A stretch of 64,000 bases of DNA from Desulfoscipio geothermicus (GTDB lineage Bacteria > Bacillota > Desulfotomaculia > Desulfotomaculales > Desulfallaceae): assembly GCA_016841205.1 (NCBI GenBank), contig JAENZP010000010.1:1-64000 (forward strand), in the 5' to 3' direction. The translations under genes and the position numbers were made by a program. Position 1 is the stretch's first letter, and the number at the start of each line of letters is the position of its first letter. The notes under the pieces are model-generated. The model made no database searches. It was not told the DNA's origin and worked only from the letters and a program-made list of their open reading frames with translations. Positions 10,763 through 19,099 of the stretch are shown in pieces.

Positions 10763-10930
10763 CTCTCCGATCCAAACTTACCTAAAGCACTAAAGCTAGG
10801 GCTTGTTGGACTACAGGGTGTGCCGGGAAACCAGTGCGCCTTCTGTTAAGAAAAGGAGAGCTGAGCTTGTAGGCTATGCCGGGCAGCTTTGCTTTTCGCA
10901 AATTTGATCCGGTAATTTATTTTTTTTTTA
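10763..10930 (+). promoter_or_regulatory. Moco-like riboswitch candidate with terminator, copy A
   Basis: CTCTCC (10763-10768) pairs with GGAGAG (10855-10860) as the closing helix. Inside lies the shared core agggtgtg, ggGAAAcc tetraloop stem, then cgcct and gAAAAGGAG. A terminator (ccgg...ccgg, 10879-10913, then a long T run) follows, so ligand binding would probably switch expression off. The core matches what I recall of the Moco RNA family, which binds molybdenum or tungsten cofactor. Structured leader: strong evidence. Moco identity: moderate. Confidence 0.65.
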
Positions 10931-11014
10931 GGTGCTTTCATATAAGTTAAAATATGGTAACAAAAATTATCTATAATTAATATAAATAATAGATAGGTAG
11001 AAAGGAGGTTTGCT

Positions 11015-11707
11015 ATGAAGCTCATAACTGTCGCCGGTCCGCCCTCTTCAGGCAAGACATCTGTTATTCTAAAACTTATTGAGTGTATGGGCTTACCCAA
11101 GGGCAGTGTGGGTGTGGTGAAATTTGACTGTCTCACTTCATTTGACAATCTGCGCTATAGAGAAGCGGATATTCCTATTCAGACAGGGTTTTCCGGGAAA
11201 ATTTGTCCGGATCATTACTTCGTCAGCAATATTGATGACGCTGTCCAGTGGGGTATGAAATCAGGCTTTCAAATGCTCATCACTGAGAGCGCCGGTCTGT
11301 GCAACCGTTGTTCTCCCTATATCAACGGGATTTTTTCAATTTGCGTAATTGATAACCTGTCTGGAGCCAACACCCCACGCAAAATAGGGCCCCTGCTGAA
11401 GTTAGCCGATGTTGTAGTAGTGACCAAAGGGGATATTGTTTCCCAGGCCGAACGGGAGGTATTTGCTTTCAATATTAAGCAGGTAAATGCGCTCGCCAAG
11501 GTTATTTTTATCAATGGGATCACCGGACAAGGATCCTTCTTGCTGTCCAAACATTTACAGCAAGCCCGCGATATTCATACCCTGCGAGATATGAAATTGC
11601 GCTTTACAACTCCTGCAGCAGTATGCTCCTATTGTACTGGAGAAACGAGAATCGGCGATTCTCACCAAATGGGAATGATGAAAAAGATGGAGTTTAAGGA
11701 GTTATGA
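11015..11707 (+). CDS. G3E-type (HypB/UreG-like) GTPase
   Basis: 230 aa, start preceded by aaaggagg. Residues 8-16 (GPPSSGKTS) form the Walker A loop. ITESAGLCNRC (89-99) resembles the Walker B/metal segment of G3E GTPases such as HypB, UreG and CobW, with two Cys that could hold a metal. TKGD (137-140) is the guanine-specificity motif in slightly altered form. A C-terminal CSYC (204-207) adds another possible metal site. G3E proteins insert metals into enzymes. It overlaps the next gene by four bases (ATGA). The leader element upstream points to molybdenum or tungsten handling, but the client is unknown. Confidence 0.75.
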   Translation: MKLITVAGPPSSGKTSVILKLIECMGLPKGSVGVVKFDCLTSFDNLRYREADIPIQTGFSGKICPDHYFVSNIDDAVQWGMKSGFQMLITESAGLCNRCSPYINGIFSICVIDNLSGANTPRKIGPLLKLADVVVVTKGDIVSQAEREVFAFNIKQVNALAKVIFINGITGQGSFLLSKHLQQARDIHTLRDMKLRFTTPAAVCSYCTGETRIGDSHQMGMMKKMEFKEL

Positions 11708-12726
11708 TTAGACAGGACTTTATAACGCTTGCAACTGACCTAAGTATTGAGGACTTATTGCTTGAATACCCCATAGCCGCAGACTTTTTGGCTAATTTGC
11801 GTTTAGACAGTATTCCGAAGCAATTGTCTCTGTCTCAGGCACTTGAGGAAGTGGATGAGGGAATCCTACAAGAATTCGGCTTGGACAGATTCGGGGTGTT
11901 GCGCAGTTTTTGTGAGTTCATGGAAACATTTACTCCGGCTGAAGTATCCCCTCATGCTGTATCGTCCCTTACTATCATTGGGGGCCTTAACAAATCCGGG
12001 GAACCCGAAAAAATCAGCCTGACTATTTTCTGCGGAGAAATCATCAGTATTGTAGGGCCTACCGGTTCCGGCAAAAGCAGATTATTAAACGATATTGAGT
12101 GCCTGGCCCAGGGGGATACCCCTACCGGCAGACGCGTCCTGGTTAATGGAGCTGAACTTGATGATCTTCAACGCTTTGAGATGGACGGCAAGTTGGTGGC
12201 CCAGCTTTCACAAAACATGAATTTCGTTATGGATCTGACTGTCCGTGAATTTTTAGAAATGCATGCCAAAAGCAGGTTGACGATTAATGCAGAGCAAGTG
12301 GTGGAGAAATGCTTTTTATGTGCTAACGAGCTGGCCGGTGAAAAGTTTTTGCCGGATACAAAGATAACCCAACTTAGCGGCGGGCAATCCAGAGCTCTAA
12401 TGATAGCCGATACGGCCTATATGAGCAACTCCCCCATTGTGCTTATCGATGAAATTGAAAACGCTGGCATTGATAGGCGGCAGGCCATTGAACTGCTGGC
12501 GAAAAGGGAAAAGATTATCTTTGTTTCCACCCATGACCCTCTGCTGGCACTCAGTGCCGATAAACGAATGGTTATCAAAAACGGCGGAATCATCAAGGTC
12601 ATGGATATCTCCGATACTGAAAAGCAAAGTCTTCAAGCCATTGAAGAGCTGGACAATACCATGCAAATACTCCGCAATCGCCTGCGTGACGGAGCACAAA
12701 TCACGTTAGATCTACTGAAATCATAA
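11704..12726 (+). CDS. ABC-type ATPase with N-terminal DUF1858-like domain, no permease
   Basis: 340 aa. The first 75 residues (SIEDLLLEYPIAADFLANL) resemble the DUF1858/ScdA-N helical domain seen with Fe-S and redox proteins. The rest is one ABC ATPase: Walker A GPTGSGKS (118-125), signature LSGGQ (224-228), Walker B IVLIDE (245-250) and switch His277 in VSTHDP. There is no membrane segment and no permease gene nearby, so it is probably not a transporter but a soluble ATPase working with the GTPase and the DUF364 protein. It starts inside the stop of the GTPase gene, implying translational coupling. Confidence 0.75.
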   Translation: MIRQDFITLATDLSIEDLLLEYPIAADFLANLRLDSIPKQLSLSQALEEVDEGILQEFGLDRFGVLRSFCEFMETFTPAEVSPHAVSSLTIIGGLNKSGEPEKISLTIFCGEIISIVGPTGSGKSRLLNDIECLAQGDTPTGRRVLVNGAELDDLQRFEMDGKLVAQLSQNMNFVMDLTVREFLEMHAKSRLTINAEQVVEKCFLCANELAGEKFLPDTKITQLSGGQSRALMIADTAYMSNSPIVLIDEIENAGIDRRQAIELLAKREKIIFVSTHDPLLALSADKRMVIKNGGIIKVMDISDTEKQSLQAIEELDNTMQILRNRLRDGAQITLDLLKS

Positions 12727-12740
12727 TAAGGAGTGTATTT

Positions 12741-13541
12741 ATGATGTGGCAAATTTATGACGCTCTGATCAAGGGAATTCCTGAAGACTTAATAGTAGAT
12801 GAGCTTATTTGCGGGAATCACTATGCCTATGTCCGCAGCGGGGATGGTGCAGGCATTGCCGGGCTTAGTCATTATGAAACCAGAAAACCCATGTATTCAA
12901 AAAACCTGCTTGGCGCAACCTTGCAGGAGGTTGCTACTTGTATTAAATCATGGAATTTAGTCGAGGCCTCGGTAGGCCTGGCTGCTATCAATGCTTATTA
13001 TAATCACCCCAGGGTAGCCAGGGCTAATGGCGTGGTTTTTTCCGATAACCTGCGAATTGAGGACAGAATTTTTGATCCCTTTATTATGTCTCAAAATGAT
13101 ATACGGGGCAAAAAAGTAGTGGTAATCGGACATTTTCCACATTTGGAAAGTCTCTTCGAACCCATCAGCGACTTTTCTATTATCGAATGGGATCCGATAG
13201 AGGGGGATTACCCTATATCGGCCATCGAATACATTATACCTGAGTGTGACTATGTATATCTAACCTATATCAGCGTTATTAACAAGACCTTGCCCAGAAT
13301 CCTTGAACTATCCGGAAACGCCATACAAGTCACGATGGTTGGCCCCGGGACTCCGCTGGCGCCTGTTTTATTTGATTACGGGGTGGGAGTCCTTTCCGGC
13401 TTTATGATTAAAGATAATTTACGGGCTTTAAGGGTCGCAACAGGTGCCGAAAGAATAAGAATGTTTTCTAACGGACAAAAAGTATCTTTCAAAAAAAGTG
13501 AATGTAAAAGTGTTCGGCATGGAGAAGATCATAGTATATAG
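12741..13541 (+). CDS. DUF4213/DUF364 putative heavy-metal chelation protein
   Basis: 266 aa. The N-terminal part (DUF4213-like) holds CGNHYAYVRSGDGAGIAG. The C-terminal Rossmann-like DUF364 part begins KKVVVIGHFPHLESLFEP and includes YVYLTYISVINKTLPRILEL and MVGPGTPLAPVLFDYGVGVLSG. The family is described as Rossmann-like and possibly metal-chelating. It often sits beside metal transport genes, but no reaction is established. It lies 14 bases after the ABC ATPase and ends this leader-controlled three-gene operon. Confidence 0.8.
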   Translation: MMWQIYDALIKGIPEDLIVDELICGNHYAYVRSGDGAGIAGLSHYETRKPMYSKNLLGATLQEVATCIKSWNLVEASVGLAAINAYYNHPRVARANGVVFSDNLRIEDRIFDPFIMSQNDIRGKKVVVIGHFPHLESLFEPISDFSIIEWDPIEGDYPISAIEYIIPECDYVYLTYISVINKTLPRILELSGNAIQVTMVGPGTPLAPVLFDYGVGVLSGFMIKDNLRALRVATGAERIRMFSNGQKVSFKKSECKSVRHGEDHSI

Positions 13542-13578
13542 GAAGAGAGCCGGGCGATATTAGGCCCGGCTCTCTTCT
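13542..13578 (+). terminator. Terminator of the GTPase-ATPase-DUF364 operon
   Basis: A strong stem (aagagagccggg with cccggctctctt) directly after the stop codon, followed by cttaatc. Confidence 0.85.
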
Positions 13579-13580
13579 TA

Positions 13581-13750
13581 ATCAAACCAATGATTCATTT
13601 TCTTAACTTACCGGAAATTGTAAAACATCATCTAATATCACTAAATGGAGACCACCGGCTTCTTAATTCCGACTTATACGTAAGGAGATCAGCCATGATG
13701 GCAAACAGAAATTATTATGTGCCGGGCTTTTTAGAGTAAACAAAAATTTT
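13581..13750. other. Gene-poor stretch with one very short ORF
   Basis: Nothing of normal gene size is visible. A 14-codon frame (13695-13739, MMANRNYYVPGFLE) follows taaggag at a proper distance. It could be a leader peptide or chance. Confidence 0.3.
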
Positions 13751-13776
13751 GCAGGAAGTTGAAATTGTTCAGAGAA
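13751..13776 (+). promoter_or_regulatory. Sigma-H-like promoter before a small ORF
   Basis: GCAGGA, 17 bases, GAATAA: the same pattern as before the five leader elements, and here closest to the Spo0H -10 consensus. It points to the 33-codon frame at 13832. Confidence 0.5.
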
Positions 13777-13831
13777 TAATAATTTGTAGGATTATGTAAT
13801 AAAAAATTCCAGGCAAAGGAGAGGCTGACAG

Positions 13832-13933
13832 ATGAAGAACGTTGAAATGAAACAATCATCATTGCAAAAGCAAAATCAAATTTTCAAATCATTTTATAAT
13901 ACAGATTCAGTAACTGATCCAGTCGCTGGCTAA
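13832..13933 (+). CDS. Possible 33-residue peptide gene
   Basis: The frame encodes MKNVEMKQSSLQKQNQIF and ends in DSVTDPVAG. It has a good ribosome site (aaaggagagg) and a sigma-H-like promoter about 55 bases before its ATG. No signal sequence is visible, and I do not recognise a family. Its 3' half is antisense to the 3' end of the Spo0E-like gene, so part of its openness could be incidental. Confidence 0.35.
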   Translation: MKNVEMKQSSLQKQNQIFKSFYNTDSVTDPVAG

Positions 13934-14042
13934 TTAGAATCAACTTTTTTGTATTATAGGGTTCATGTTGTGATATATCGTATAACCTGCGACGTTCTTG
14001 CTCTATTTTAACCAGTAATTTACCCCAGCTTTTTAAGTCCAT
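13884..14042 (-). CDS. Spo0E-like aspartyl-phosphate phosphatase
   Basis: 52 aa, below usual ORF length cut-offs. The translation begins MDLKSWGKLLVKIEQERRRL and contains LILISQRLDQLLNLYYKMI. The SQxLDxLLNxYY motif defines the Spo0E family, small two-helix phosphatases that strip phosphate from Spo0A and delay sporulation. The length is typical. The ribosome site (ggtgat) is weak. It is convergent with the short ORF at 13832 and divergent from the NERD gene. This supports a spore-forming host. Confidence 0.85.
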   Translation of the reverse strand: MDLKSWGKLLVKIEQERRRLYDISQHEPYNTKKLILISQRLDQLLNLYYKMI

Positions 14043-14235
14043 ATTTAATCACCGTGAACTATAGTAACATAATATGACATAACTGTAAATATGCCAACAT
14101 AAAATCGAAAAACAATCGTGTTACCCGTGCAACCTGCATTCTTAACCCCAATTTCCGCATACATTTCGGAATTTACTTTTAAAAACTGTCGCACTGCGTT
14201 TTGACCGATACGGATTTATTTAAGGGGGTAAAATA

Positions 14236-15234
14236 ATGTCTCTATTTGAAAAGTTTAAAGAATTAGTGTATGAAAAAAGAAAAATTACAGAACCAATTTT
14301 TTTAAAAGATTTTAACAGCAATAATTACCAACTAAGATATTTAGAGAACTTATTTGCAGAATTAAGATCAGGTTACATAAAGGAACAGGTTAAACGAGAT
14401 ATAATTTTTTTTAAACAAGGAATTGCGGGTGAAAAATACGTTTATAATGAATTAAAAAAATCGTGTCTGCCTATTTTATGTTTGTACGATATTAGGATAG
14501 AGCATGAAGAATATGTAGCCCAATTTGATTTTATATTGATTTCTCCAAAGAATATTTATGTTTTAGAGACAAAAACACTTAACGGTGATATTACAATAAC
14601 ACCTGAGGGTAATTTTATTAAATTAGTTAAATCAGCATCTGGCAAGGTTGATAATAGAGAAACTATATATAGCCCTATAGTCCAAAATGAACGAAGCGCT
14701 AATTTACTTGGGGATTATCTTCAAAAAAACAATATATCCAGGTTGCCTGTAATGTCACTTGTAGTAATTGCCAGCCCTAATTCAAAAATTAATTTTGATA
14801 ATTGCCCAATCAAAATAAGTGATAAAATATGTAGATTTGATAAATTAAACATAATATTAAAAGAAACACTTGAAGATAAACATTATGATAATTTTATACC
14901 GGAAAAAAATATGTATAAAATTGCACATTTTATACAAGACAATCATAAGTCAACACAAGCGATGGATTTTATAAAAAAGTATAGATTAACCAATGAAGAT
15001 TATGTTAGCAACCCGGATTTACATATAAATATATATGAAGAATTAAGAAAATACCGGCATACAGTTTCCAGAGAAGAAAATATTAAAACTTTTATGGTCT
15101 TTTCGAATCAGACACTGGAAGCGTTAGCGGAAAAAAGACCACGGACAAGAGAGGAGTTGCTGCAGATTAAAGGGTTAGGAGAGAAAAAGGTTGATAAATA
15201 TGGGGATGAAATTCTTTTGATTATTAATAGTTAG
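14236..15234 (+). CDS. NERD-domain nuclease-like protein with HRDC domain
   Basis: 332 aa. Residues about 55-170 form a NERD domain: FFKQGIAGEKYVYNELKK, then AQFDFILISPKNIYVLETKT, containing the restriction-like Asp and the E-x-K pair. The C-terminus (about 265-330) is an HRDC domain (SNQTLEALAEKRPRTREELL, then IKGLGEKKVDKYG). The family is probably DNA-processing. The HRDC domain binds nucleic acid, as in RecQ helicases and some NERD proteins. The coding sequence is much more AT-rich than its neighbours, hinting at acquisition from elsewhere. A ggggg run precedes the ATG. The next gene follows after 19 bases. Confidence 0.85.
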   Translation: MSLFEKFKELVYEKRKITEPIFLKDFNSNNYQLRYLENLFAELRSGYIKEQVKRDIIFFKQGIAGEKYVYNELKKSCLPILCLYDIRIEHEEYVAQFDFILISPKNIYVLETKTLNGDITITPEGNFIKLVKSASGKVDNRETIYSPIVQNERSANLLGDYLQKNNISRLPVMSLVVIASPNSKINFDNCPIKISDKICRFDKLNIILKETLEDKHYDNFIPEKNMYKIAHFIQDNHKSTQAMDFIKKYRLTNEDYVSNPDLHINIYEELRKYRHTVSREENIKTFMVFSNQTLEALAEKRPRTREELLQIKGLGEKKVDKYGDEILLIINS

Positions 15235-15253
15235 GAAAAATAGGTAAAAAATT

Positions 15254-16798
15254 ATGCAAAATATTGCTTCTACAATTGCCGGATTTTTATTCGCGTCCGC
15301 TTTGTTAAATGTTTTCATTTTATTATATTCGTTTAGACTAAACAATTCGTATGTAAAAACCTTTTTACTTCTATGCTTGGCCAGTATTTTTTATTCTATT
15401 GGCTATGCCATGGAAATATGCAGCACCAACTTGAATCAGGCACTTTTTTGGAATTTGGTTCAATACATTGGTATACCGTTTATACCTGCTCTTTGGATTG
15501 TTTTAGCCTTACAGTACAATGATAAGGAATATTTGCTTAACCCTGCTGTGAAGTTTGGCATATTCATTATACCGGTCATTACTCTAATACTCCGTTATAC
15601 AAGCAATATAAATCATTTATATTATTCTAAAGTTCAATATGATACGAGTAATCTCATCCCTGTACTCTTTATTGAAAAAGGTCCTTGGTATTTGGTTTTC
15701 GGGATATATATGTCTATATGCGTAATATTTGCCAGTTATTTATATTTTCATCAGTATATAAAATCAATTGGGCCCATTCGCAGTCAATGTATTACGATGT
15801 TTATTGCTTCTTTATTCCCCTGGTTTTCTTACTTTCCAAACTTGCTGAATATATCACCGTTAGGTCTTGATTTAGGCCCGTTGACCTTCACTTTTTCTTA
15901 TATTTTAATTATAGTTGCCATATTCAAATATCAGTTTCTAAATATAAAACCGTTGGCCAGAGATAAGGTTTTTACATGCACAAGCGATGGTGTTATTGTG
16001 TTAGATGCAAATTATAGTATTATTGACTTTAATCATTCAGCTGCAGTTATTTTCCCTGTTTTAAAGGAGAATATTGTTGGCAAAAATGTTCGAATCATAT
16101 TTGGTACAAATAATAAATTAATAGAGTCAATTTTTAATTCTAAAGAAATTCAATATAATAGTGACCAAGAAGATTGTAGTAATTACTATAGCGTTAAAAC
16201 AGTGAAAATATTAGGGCCCAAAAACTGGGTACTCGGATTCGTTGTGAATATAACGGACATTACCCAATTTGTAGTAAGCATGGAAAAATTGAATTATTTA
16301 GCCTCAAGAGATGATCTAACAGGAATATATAATAGGAGACATTTTGTTGAAATTAGCTCCTGTGAACTAATTCGAGCTAAAAAATATAATCATGCTATTT
16401 CTTTTATTTTGCTTGATCTTGATTTTTTTAAGGACATTAATGATCAATTCGGTCATCTAGCCGGTGATGCAGTTCTGCAAACAGTCGCCGACACCTGTCG
16501 CAAATCCATTCGTTCCATAGATATTCTAGGACGTTTTGGTGGTGAAGAATTCGTTGTTTTTCTCCCGGAAACAAGATTAGAAGATTGTAAGATTATTGCC
16601 GACAGGATATTAAAAAATATTGAAACAGCGGAAATACTTTATGAAGATAATTGCTTAAAATTAACTGCAAGTATAGGGATTACTGGAATTAATACCGTAA
16701 CTAATGAAAGCTTGGATTATTTTATAAAAAACGCTGACCAAGCTTTATATCAAGCAAAGACAGATGGGCGAAATTGTGTTCGGTCAATCGAACTTTAG
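15254..16798 (+). CDS. 7TM-PAS diguanylate cyclase
   Basis: 514 aa. Seven membrane segments occupy residues 1-227 (the sensor domain often found on histidine kinases). A PAS domain follows (about 240-340), then a GGDEF domain. GGEEF (429-433) is intact, and the inhibitory RxxD site (RSID, 420-423) has the correct five-residue spacing, so it should make cyclic-di-GMP with product feedback. The nearby Tad pilus locus is a plausible output. Like the NERD gene before it, it is AT-rich. Its start lacks a strong ribosome site (aggtaaaaaatt). Confidence 0.88.
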   Translation: MQNIASTIAGFLFASALLNVFILLYSFRLNNSYVKTFLLLCLASIFYSIGYAMEICSTNLNQALFWNLVQYIGIPFIPALWIVLALQYNDKEYLLNPAVKFGIFIIPVITLILRYTSNINHLYYSKVQYDTSNLIPVLFIEKGPWYLVFGIYMSICVIFASYLYFHQYIKSIGPIRSQCITMFIASLFPWFSYFPNLLNISPLGLDLGPLTFTFSYILIIVAIFKYQFLNIKPLARDKVFTCTSDGVIVLDANYSIIDFNHSAAVIFPVLKENIVGKNVRIIFGTNNKLIESIFNSKEIQYNSDQEDCSNYYSVKTVKILGPKNWVLGFVVNITDITQFVVSMEKLNYLASRDDLTGIYNRRHFVEISSCELIRAKKYNHAISFILLDLDFFKDINDQFGHLAGDAVLQTVADTCRKSIRSIDILGRFGGEEFVVFLPETRLEDCKIIADRILKNIETAEILYEDNCLKLTASIGITGINTVTNESLDYFIKNADQALYQAKTDGRNCVRSIEL

Positions 16799-17002
16799 TT
16801 TTATACGAAATAATATATTTTTAAAAGGGAATTTTTAGCCACGTCGATACAATCGTGGATACCAGCTAGGATTGTGTGGGTAATTAAATAAATAGCTAAT
16901 TTTTTCTGTAGATGAACATGTTTAAAAGACCATCTTTTTTTATTATTAACTTCTTTTAACAGTAGGATAGCTGCTGTTTATATAGAGTTTTTGCAAAAGC
17001 AA
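16799..17002. other. AT-rich intergenic stretch
   Basis: No ORF of note. A small hairpin (ccacg...cgtgg, about 16840-16858) is the only structure seen before the promoter and leader B. Confidence 0.4.
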
Positions 17003-17027
17003 GCAGGAATTTATAAAAATTTTGAAG
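17003..17027 (+). promoter_or_regulatory. Sigma-H-like promoter, copy B
   Basis: GCAGGA-N15-GAAGAA, 70 bases before leader element B. The spacing is slightly short. Confidence 0.45.
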
Positions 17028-17072
17028 AAATTTATCTAAACGTATAAGTTGTTTTTTTCATGCACTTAATAA

Positions 17073-17217
17073 TATCCGAGTCTTTTTGCCTGTGGTTGCA
17101 ACAGCTATGGTTGAAGACCTGTAGGGTGTGTTTGGAAACGGACCACGCCTCCCATTGTGGAAAGGATCGCTGTTTGCATTTGTATGCCGGGCGCGGTTTC
17201 CCCGTTCCCGGTTTTTT
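17073..17217 (+). promoter_or_regulatory. Moco-like riboswitch candidate with terminator, copy B
   Basis: ATCC (17074-17077) pairs with GGAT (17164-17167). The core is agggtgtg, then a GGAAAC tetraloop stem, then cacgcctccc and gtgGAAAGGAT. A terminator (gccggg...cccgg plus six Ts, 17186-17217) follows. It precedes a MolB/FecC-type importer, a fitting target for a molybdenum-cofactor switch. Confidence 0.65.
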
Positions 17218-17266
17218 GCATTGTAATATATAACTATAATATCCACACAACGATCGGAGAAATTGT

Positions 17267-18283
17267 ATGAATGCGTGTTATAAGAGTGTGTGGCTTAAGC
17301 GGGTAGTACTAATTTTAGCGCCAGTCATTGCTATATGCATTACCTTGTTCGTGGGACGATATTCCATAAGCGTTCCGGAGGTGTTCCGTGCTATTTTTTC
17401 GGATAGCGGCAGTTTTGGAACCACATCCCGTGAGGTAAACACCGTCCTGTGGCAGCTTCGGCTGCCACGTGCCGTGGCGGGAGCCTTTGTAGGCGCGGCT
17501 CTTGCTGTGAGCGGCGCCGCCTTTCAGGGGGTTTTCCGCAATCCGCTGGTCAATTCGGGTATATTGGGCGTCAGTAACGGTGCCGGCTTCGGCGCGGCGT
17601 TGGCGATAGTATACTTTGGGGGGGGCTATTATAACTATTTTTTCGCGTTTGCTTTTGGCATTATGGCGGTATCGCTTAGCTACTTTTCAGGGCGCATATA
17701 CGGATCGACACCCACAGTTACGCTGGTATTAGGGGGTGTGGTCGTTTCAAGTTTTTTCGGTGCTCTGACCTCGATACTTAAATATATAGCGGATCCGTAT
17801 ACTCAACTTCCCGCCATAACCTTTTGGTTCATGGGCAGCCTTGCCTCGATAAACTACAATCATTTTATTGCTTTTGTCCCTATGACTATAGGAATTCTCA
17901 TGATCTATCTGTCTCGCTGGAAGATAAACGTTCTCTCCATGGGGGAGAAGGAAGCGCTGGCTCTTGGGGTGGACACTAAATTTTACAAGCTTGTAATAAT
18001 CGGCGGCGCCACGCTGGCGACCGCAGCAGGCGTGTGCATAAGCGGCGTTATCGGATGGATAGGGCTTGTCATACCTCATATAGGCAGGATGATAGTGGGC
18101 AACGACAATACCAAGCTCATCCCCGTAAGCATGTCGCTCGGCGCCTGCTTTCTCGTACTAATGGACATGCTGGCGCGTAATATAAGTTCCTCGGAGATAC
18201 CCATTGGAATACTCACCTCACTGATCGGCACACCGTTTTTTGTCTACCTTTTGAAGAAGACCAAGGGAGGAGGCTGGAGATGA
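17267..18283 (+). CDS. FecCD/BtuC-family ABC importer permease (MolB-like candidate)
   Basis: 338 aa, about ten membrane helices. It shows family hallmarks: LWQLRLPRAVAGAFVGAALA and VSGAAFQGVFRNPLVNSGIL near the N-terminus, and GVISGVIGWIGLVIPHIGRM-like motifs (AGVCISGVIGWIGLVIPHIG) near the C-terminus. The family moves iron-siderophores, cobalamin, heme or, in Haemophilus MolBCA, molybdate and tungstate. The leader element upstream favours molybdate/tungstate, but this is inference because permease sequence alone does not fix the substrate. The stop overlaps the ATPase start by four bases. Confidence 0.85.
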   Translation: MNACYKSVWLKRVVLILAPVIAICITLFVGRYSISVPEVFRAIFSDSGSFGTTSREVNTVLWQLRLPRAVAGAFVGAALAVSGAAFQGVFRNPLVNSGILGVSNGAGFGAALAIVYFGGGYYNYFFAFAFGIMAVSLSYFSGRIYGSTPTVTLVLGGVVVSSFFGALTSILKYIADPYTQLPAITFWFMGSLASINYNHFIAFVPMTIGILMIYLSRWKINVLSMGEKEALALGVDTKFYKLVIIGGATLATAAGVCISGVIGWIGLVIPHIGRMIVGNDNTKLIPVSMSLGACFLVLMDMLARNISSSEIPIGILTSLIGTPFFVYLLKKTKGGGWR

Positions 18284-19089
18284 ACGAGTTATTAAAGCTG
18301 GAAAACGTCTCCTTCTCCTATCCCGGCAAGGAGGTATTGAAAGATATATCCTTGACCTTAAACACCGGTGAGATACTCTGTCTCATGGGACCAAACGGGT
18401 GCGGCAAGACTACGCTGATAGACAATATCATGGCGCTCCACCGTCCCCAATCGGGCACGATACTGCTCTCGGGTAGATCCGTCGAGCAGTATAAACGGCA
18501 TATGCTGGCGCGGAAGATCGCGTTTGTTCCGCAGATACATGATATAACCTTTCCCTATACCGTAAAAGAGATAGTGATGATGGGCCGCACCGCGTATACG
18601 GGATTTTTCGGCGAGCCGGCAGCGCAGGATGAAGAGATATGCATGGAGGCACTTAGAAAGGTGGGAGTCGAGCATTATGCCGACAAGCCATACAGCCAAC
18701 TTTCGGGCGGCGAGGTGAAGATGGTGCTTTTGGCGAGGGCGCTTGGACAGCGCGCGCCACTCATTATTATGGACGAGCCTACTGCGCATCTGGATTTTAA
18801 AAACGAGCTGATCTTTCTACAGACGATAGTAGAGCTATGCCGGAAGGAGGATATCGCTATCCTGATGGTAACACACGCGCCTGCCCATGCTTTTTATTTC
18901 GAGTCCAAGGGTATAAAGATCAGGGCGGCGATGATGCATGATGGTGTCATAACGGCCTATGGTGTACCCAGTGACGTGGTAACAAGTGAAAATATTGCGC
19001 GGGTATACGGTGTAAAGGCGAGAATTGATGTTACGACAGATGAAGAGGGCCGAGCAATCAAATTAGTAACACTTTTTGAAACGTTATAA
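18280..19089 (+). CDS. ABC importer ATPase (FepC/MolC-like)
   Basis: 269 aa. Complete ABC ATPase: Walker A GPNGCGKT (about residues 36-43), Q-loop in FVPQIHDITFPYTV, signature LSGGE, Walker B LIIMDEPTAHLD and switch His in MVTHAPAHAFYF. It pairs with the permease before it and is translationally coupled. It ends ten bases before the start of the binding protein. Confidence 0.88.
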   Translation: MNELLKLENVSFSYPGKEVLKDISLTLNTGEILCLMGPNGCGKTTLIDNIMALHRPQSGTILLSGRSVEQYKRHMLARKIAFVPQIHDITFPYTVKEIVMMGRTAYTGFFGEPAAQDEEICMEALRKVGVEHYADKPYSQLSGGEVKMVLLARALGQRAPLIIMDEPTAHLDFKNELIFLQTIVELCRKEDIAILMVTHAPAHAFYFESKGIKIRAAMMHDGVITAYGVPSDVVTSENIARVYGVKARIDVTTDEEGRAIKLVTLFETL

Positions 19090-19099
19090 GGGAGTATAT

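Noticed and set aside
10763-10930. Leader elements as cobalamin riboswitches, because they precede a FecCD-type importer
   Set aside because: The B12-box (GCCACTG-type) and the GGGAA...GGTG core arrangement are absent; the shared core is different.
17032-17250. Two minus-strand frames opposite leader B
   Set aside because: They are antisense to a conserved structured leader and are not preserved opposite the other copies.
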